NCBI RefSeq assembly: GCF_014196795.1 | Contig: NZ_JACIEJ010000002.1 | Coordinates: forward strand, 248,001-312,000 | Direction of reading: 5' to 3' | Source: Sagittula marina | Lineage (GTDB): Bacteria; Pseudomonadota; Alphaproteobacteria; Rhodobacterales; Rhodobacteraceae | DNA: 64,000 nucleotides | In this document: one piece after another, positions 61,675-64,000 of the stretch | Position numbering within the stretch: position 1 is the first letter of the stretch | Layout: every line of letters starts with the position of its first letter | Notes under the pieces: generated by a model | Told to the model about the DNA's origin: nothing | What the model saw: the letters and a program-made list of their open reading frames with translations, nothing else | Database searches by the model: none | Made by a program: the position numbers and the translations under genes

Positions 61675-62328
61675 TCAGAACGCGAATTCTTCGGCTTTTT
61701 CAAAGCCTGCCAGTAGCGGCGCCGTTCCGTTGAATGCGAAGCGCCAATTCATGTCGCCATCTATCTTGTGGCCCACGCGCACGGTGCCGAGCATCCCATC
61801 CATAAAGATGACGACCATGCGACCGCCCTCTTTGAGCTGGGAAATCAATGCGGTCGGCAATTGCTCCACAGCGCCTTCGATGATGATTGCATCGTAGGGG
61901 CCATGTTCCGCGGCGCCGTCTGTCAATGCGCCGTGGTGCAAGGCGACATTGTCGGCATGATGCTCAGACAGCAGCGACTGCGCCTCGTCTATACGTGTCT
62001 CGTCATCGTCGACGGCGACCACCGCTTCCGCAATGCGCGCGATCACAGCCGACGAGTAGCCAAACCCCGTGCCCAGATCGAGCACCAGATCGGAGTTGGA
62101 AAGATTCAACGCGTCCAGCATCTTGGCGAACAGACGCGGGTCCAGCAGGACACGGCCGTGGCCCAGGTCTACGTGTTCGCTGACATAGGCCGCCTCAATC
62201 TTGTCGCGGGGCACAAATGCCTCGCGCGGGACCGTCAGCATCGCATCGATGATCGGGAATTCGGTGACATCAGACGGACGCACTTGCGTGTCGACCATCA
62301 TGCGGCGTCGTGTGGCAAAGTCGCTCAT
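61675..62328 (-). CDS. protein-L-isoaspartate O-methyltransferase-like
   Basis: A 217-aa methyltransferase of the Pcm fold: N-terminal MMVDTQVRPSDVTEFPI, the SAM-binding LDLGTGFGYSSAVIAR near residue 82, and DAIIIEGAVEQLP near residue 147. The PIMT role is the repair of isoaspartyl damage. A gene at this place before tolC is common in the group, and such members may not be true repair enzymes. It starts the tolC unit. Confidence 0.88.
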   Translation of the reverse strand: MSDFATRRRMMVDTQVRPSDVTEFPIIDAMLTVPREAFVPRDKIEAAYVSEHVDLGHGRVLLDPRLFAKMLDALNLSNSDLVLDLGTGFGYSSAVIARIAEAVVAVDDDETRIDEAQSLLSEHHADNVALHHGALTDGAAEHGPYDAIIIEGAVEQLPTALISQLKEGGRMVVIFMDGMLGTVRVGHKIDGDMNWRFAFNGTAPLLAGFEKAEEFAF

Positions 62329-62960
62329 GCACTAAACTCTTTCGTTCAGAGACGTTGAATGCGTTCTGCCACAATCAAACGGATGCGGCAATGTCCCAGC
62401 CCATCAAACTTGCGACGAAGGTGACGAAGTCACGGAAATGTGGCGTGGCCTGTTGCGAAAAGGCCGCTGAACATTTGCGGTGCAAATCGTTAAGTCCACC
62501 GGCAGACCACGCCGGACCGCCCTGCTGGACGTGGTTCACATGCCCACTGCCGCCTGAGCAGCGTGGTGACGCGGCGCGCCGCACATCGGGAATACAACGC
62601 CGCTAAATCAATCATTTAGACTGCGACGCCCCCCCTGGGGGCTTTGATGCGCAAAGGCTAGACTGCGGGAGGCATCTCGTGGCTCCAACGTAGGCGTCGT
62701 TCTGCATGAGCAGGCCCATCGCGCCGGGATAGAACACCGAGACTTGGCCGGCCTGCAACGAAGCACTGAAGCAGCGTGGCCCCCTGACGATCCCCAGACC
62801 TACAGGGCATTTCGGCACGAAATGTGCCGAGAGGATGGTTGGCTCCGGACATGGTCTGGGTGCCGCCGCCAAACAACGAGAGCATTTGCGATGAATGTTA
62901 CGCGTCTGCAAACCGCAGGACGGGGACACTGAAAGGGATGACGCAAGGGCTTGAAAATAT
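62329..62960. other. gene-poor interval before tRNA-Cys
   Basis: No supported gene in 632 bases. Several frames cross on both strands, including a 130-codon minus-strand frame (62612-63004) that runs into tRNA-Cys and cannot be a gene as it stands. Decayed coding sequence is possible but unproven. Confidence 0.5.
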
Positions 62961-63034
62961 TGGAGGCGAGTACCGGAATCGAACCGGTGTACACGGATTT
63001 GCAATCCGCTGCGTCACCACTCCGCCAACTCGCC
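62961..63034 (-). tRNA. tRNA-Cys(GCA)
   Basis: A 74-base minus-strand cloverleaf with CCA encoded. Acceptor GGCGAGT pairs with ACTCGCC; anticodon in GATTGCAAATC (GCA); T arm CCGG-TTCGATT-CCGG. It lies between two gene-poor stretches. Confidence 0.95.
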
Positions 63035-63713
63035 TTTCAAAGCACTTAGTTTGCTGCCATGAGGTGGTGTCAAACGGCAGTGCGCACTCTCTATTTCTGT
63101 TCTGCTCTGTTCGCAAGTGTGATTTCGCGCAATTTTTGGGCCTGTCCCGCCCGCGCATTCTGCCGGACCTCCTCGGAGGAGCGCTGAACCATTGCGGCGC
63201 TTGGACCAATGGCGCAGCATTGGTCAACTGTCGGCAGCGTAATGCGCGTTTTGTAGCTCAAAGGTACCCGTTTGCTCATGCAAGCCGGAGACCACACCGG
63301 TTGTATGGCAAGAGGCCCGGTTGCAGCGGTACAGCGGGTCATCATGCAGGCGTTTCCGGGCGCATCTGTTCAGAGGCTAACTCCCAACCCTTTAAGCAGA
63401 TGAAACCTGAGACCGCGTTACAGCCATGCGCACTGCATCCGCCGCAACCTGTCTGAAGATCTCGATGCGCGTCTTTGGCTCATTCATCGCAACCATTGCC
63501 CGAAAGAGACCGGGCTGAAATCAGGGTATGACCAAGGCCCCCCGATTGCCCGTTTCGGGGCCGCCCCATCGCGGACCTGCCTCTGGGAGGACCGGGACCG
63601 GGTGAGCCGTTGCGACAGTGGCCGCCGGGCTGTGTTCCGGCGCGGTCGGGTTGTCTTGTCCCGGGTCTCTCTTAGATCGCGGGCTCCCCCCTCAGATTTG
63701 GCGAACGATCGCT
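63035..63713. other. gene-free interval after tRNA-Cys
   Basis: A 679-base stretch with no recognised gene or RNA. The only strong element is the tRNA-Cys promoter at 63045-63073. A frame at 62824-63456 spans the tRNA on the opposite strand and is rejected. Confidence 0.5.
63045..63073 (-). promoter_or_regulatory. promoter of tRNA-Cys
   Basis: On the minus strand a consensus -35 TTGACA (63068-63073) is followed after 17 bases by ACTAAG (63045-63050), just upstream of tRNA-Cys. Confidence 0.6.
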
Positions 63714-64000
63714 TTAAGCCGCGCCGCACCGACCCTGACCAAAGGGGCCCGCCGTGCACTGCGTCATGACCTGCTTGCCCCTCCATGAAACCTTGATGGT
63801 CAAGATCTGGCCAGCGGGCAGGCCCGGTGCCAGATTCCGGGTAAGACGTAGGCGCGCGCGGGATGCATCTGGAGGCTGTAGCAGCTCGGCAGCGTCGAAG
63901 CCGAACCGCCGACCGACCGTCGGGAACAGGGCCTTGTAAAGCGCCTCTTTGGCGGAAAAGGCGGTTGTCACCGCGGCGTCGCTTAATTGCATTGCGCGCT
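63714..64000 (-). CDS. 4'-phosphopantetheinyl transferase, EntD-like, 3' part
   Basis: C-terminal part (95 residues) of an Sfp/EntD-type phosphopantetheinyl transferase that activates carrier proteins. The frame is open through the window end, so the start lies beyond base 64000. The catalytic FSAKEALYKALFPTVG segment (metal-binding Glu, Lys) and FGFDAAEL are intact. The last coding bases end in GRCGAA. The target carrier protein is not in the window. Confidence 0.85.
   Translation of the reverse strand, partial: RAMQLSDAAVTTAFSAKEALYKALFPTVGRRFGFDAAELLQPPDASRARLRLTRNLAPGLPAGQILTIKVSWRGKQVMTQCTAGPFGQGRCGAA

Noticed and set aside
62612-63004. 130-codon minus-strand frame
   Set aside because: Begins inside tRNA-Cys and has no recognisable similarity.

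Overview
The window reads as chromosomal DNA of a Rhodobacteraceae (Roseobacter-group) alphaproteobacterium. This is inferred from the high G+C coding sequence and from gene sets typical of the group: phaC-phaP, the coxB-ctaB-ctaG-coxC-surf1-thrC-M16 peptidase cluster, an alphaproteobacterial tad/cpa pilus locus, and a small family (here DUF6280-like) I remember from Rhodobacterales. The species cannot be named from the sequence. No CRISPR array, insertion sequence, rRNA or prophage was seen.

Layout. 1-1.6 kb: end of PHA synthase and a phasin, with PhaR-type operator motifs between them. 1.5-11.3 kb: mechanosensitive channel, 3-oxoacid CoA-transferase (scoAB), Cu/Zn superoxide dismutase, an L,D-transpeptidase, topoisomerase I, a small secreted protein and DprA. 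11.9-23.6 kb: TldD, the aa3 cytochrome oxidase structural and assembly genes, then threonine synthase, an M16 peptidase and a RimJ-like acetyltransferase in one tightly packed run, followed by an MBL-fold protein and an FAD-linked oxidase. 23.6-37.8 kb: a lytic transglycosylase diverging from a complete-looking tad pilus locus. That locus has three tandem Flp-like pilins, cpaB, secretin cpaC, an OmpA lipoprotein where cpaD normally sits, cpaE, cpaF, tadB, tadC, two TPR lipoproteins, a prepilin peptidase and a AAA ATPase.

38-45.7 kb: tRNA-Met, two identical tRNA-Glu genes, recJ, glpX, a decayed ceramidase-like remnant, homoserine dehydrogenase, a lipoprotein diverging from a TetR regulator, and two lipoprotein c-type cytochromes. 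46-57 kb: a DMT transporter, LolD plus its permease, an SDR-like protein, two PLP aminotransferases, a phosphatase coupled to an MsbA-like ABC exporter, a glycosyltransferase, YgfZ, a fructosamine-kinase-family protein and a GNAT acetyltransferase. 57.5-64 kb: elongation factor P, a DUF6280-like protein, an acidic PopZ/DUF2497-like protein, a TolC-family channel, a Pcm-like methyltransferase, tRNA-Cys between two gene-poor stretches, and the end of a phosphopantetheinyl transferase gene.

The tad locus is the main functional system. Pilins would be cleaved by the CpaA-type peptidase, assembled by the CpaF motor with TadB and TadC, and exported through CpaC with help from CpaB and the lipoproteins. 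The least conventional parts are the DW (instead of EY) pilin motif with a recent pilin duplication, the OmpA protein in the CpaD position, the distal AAA ATPase, and an exact DnaA-box sequence just upstream of cpaC.
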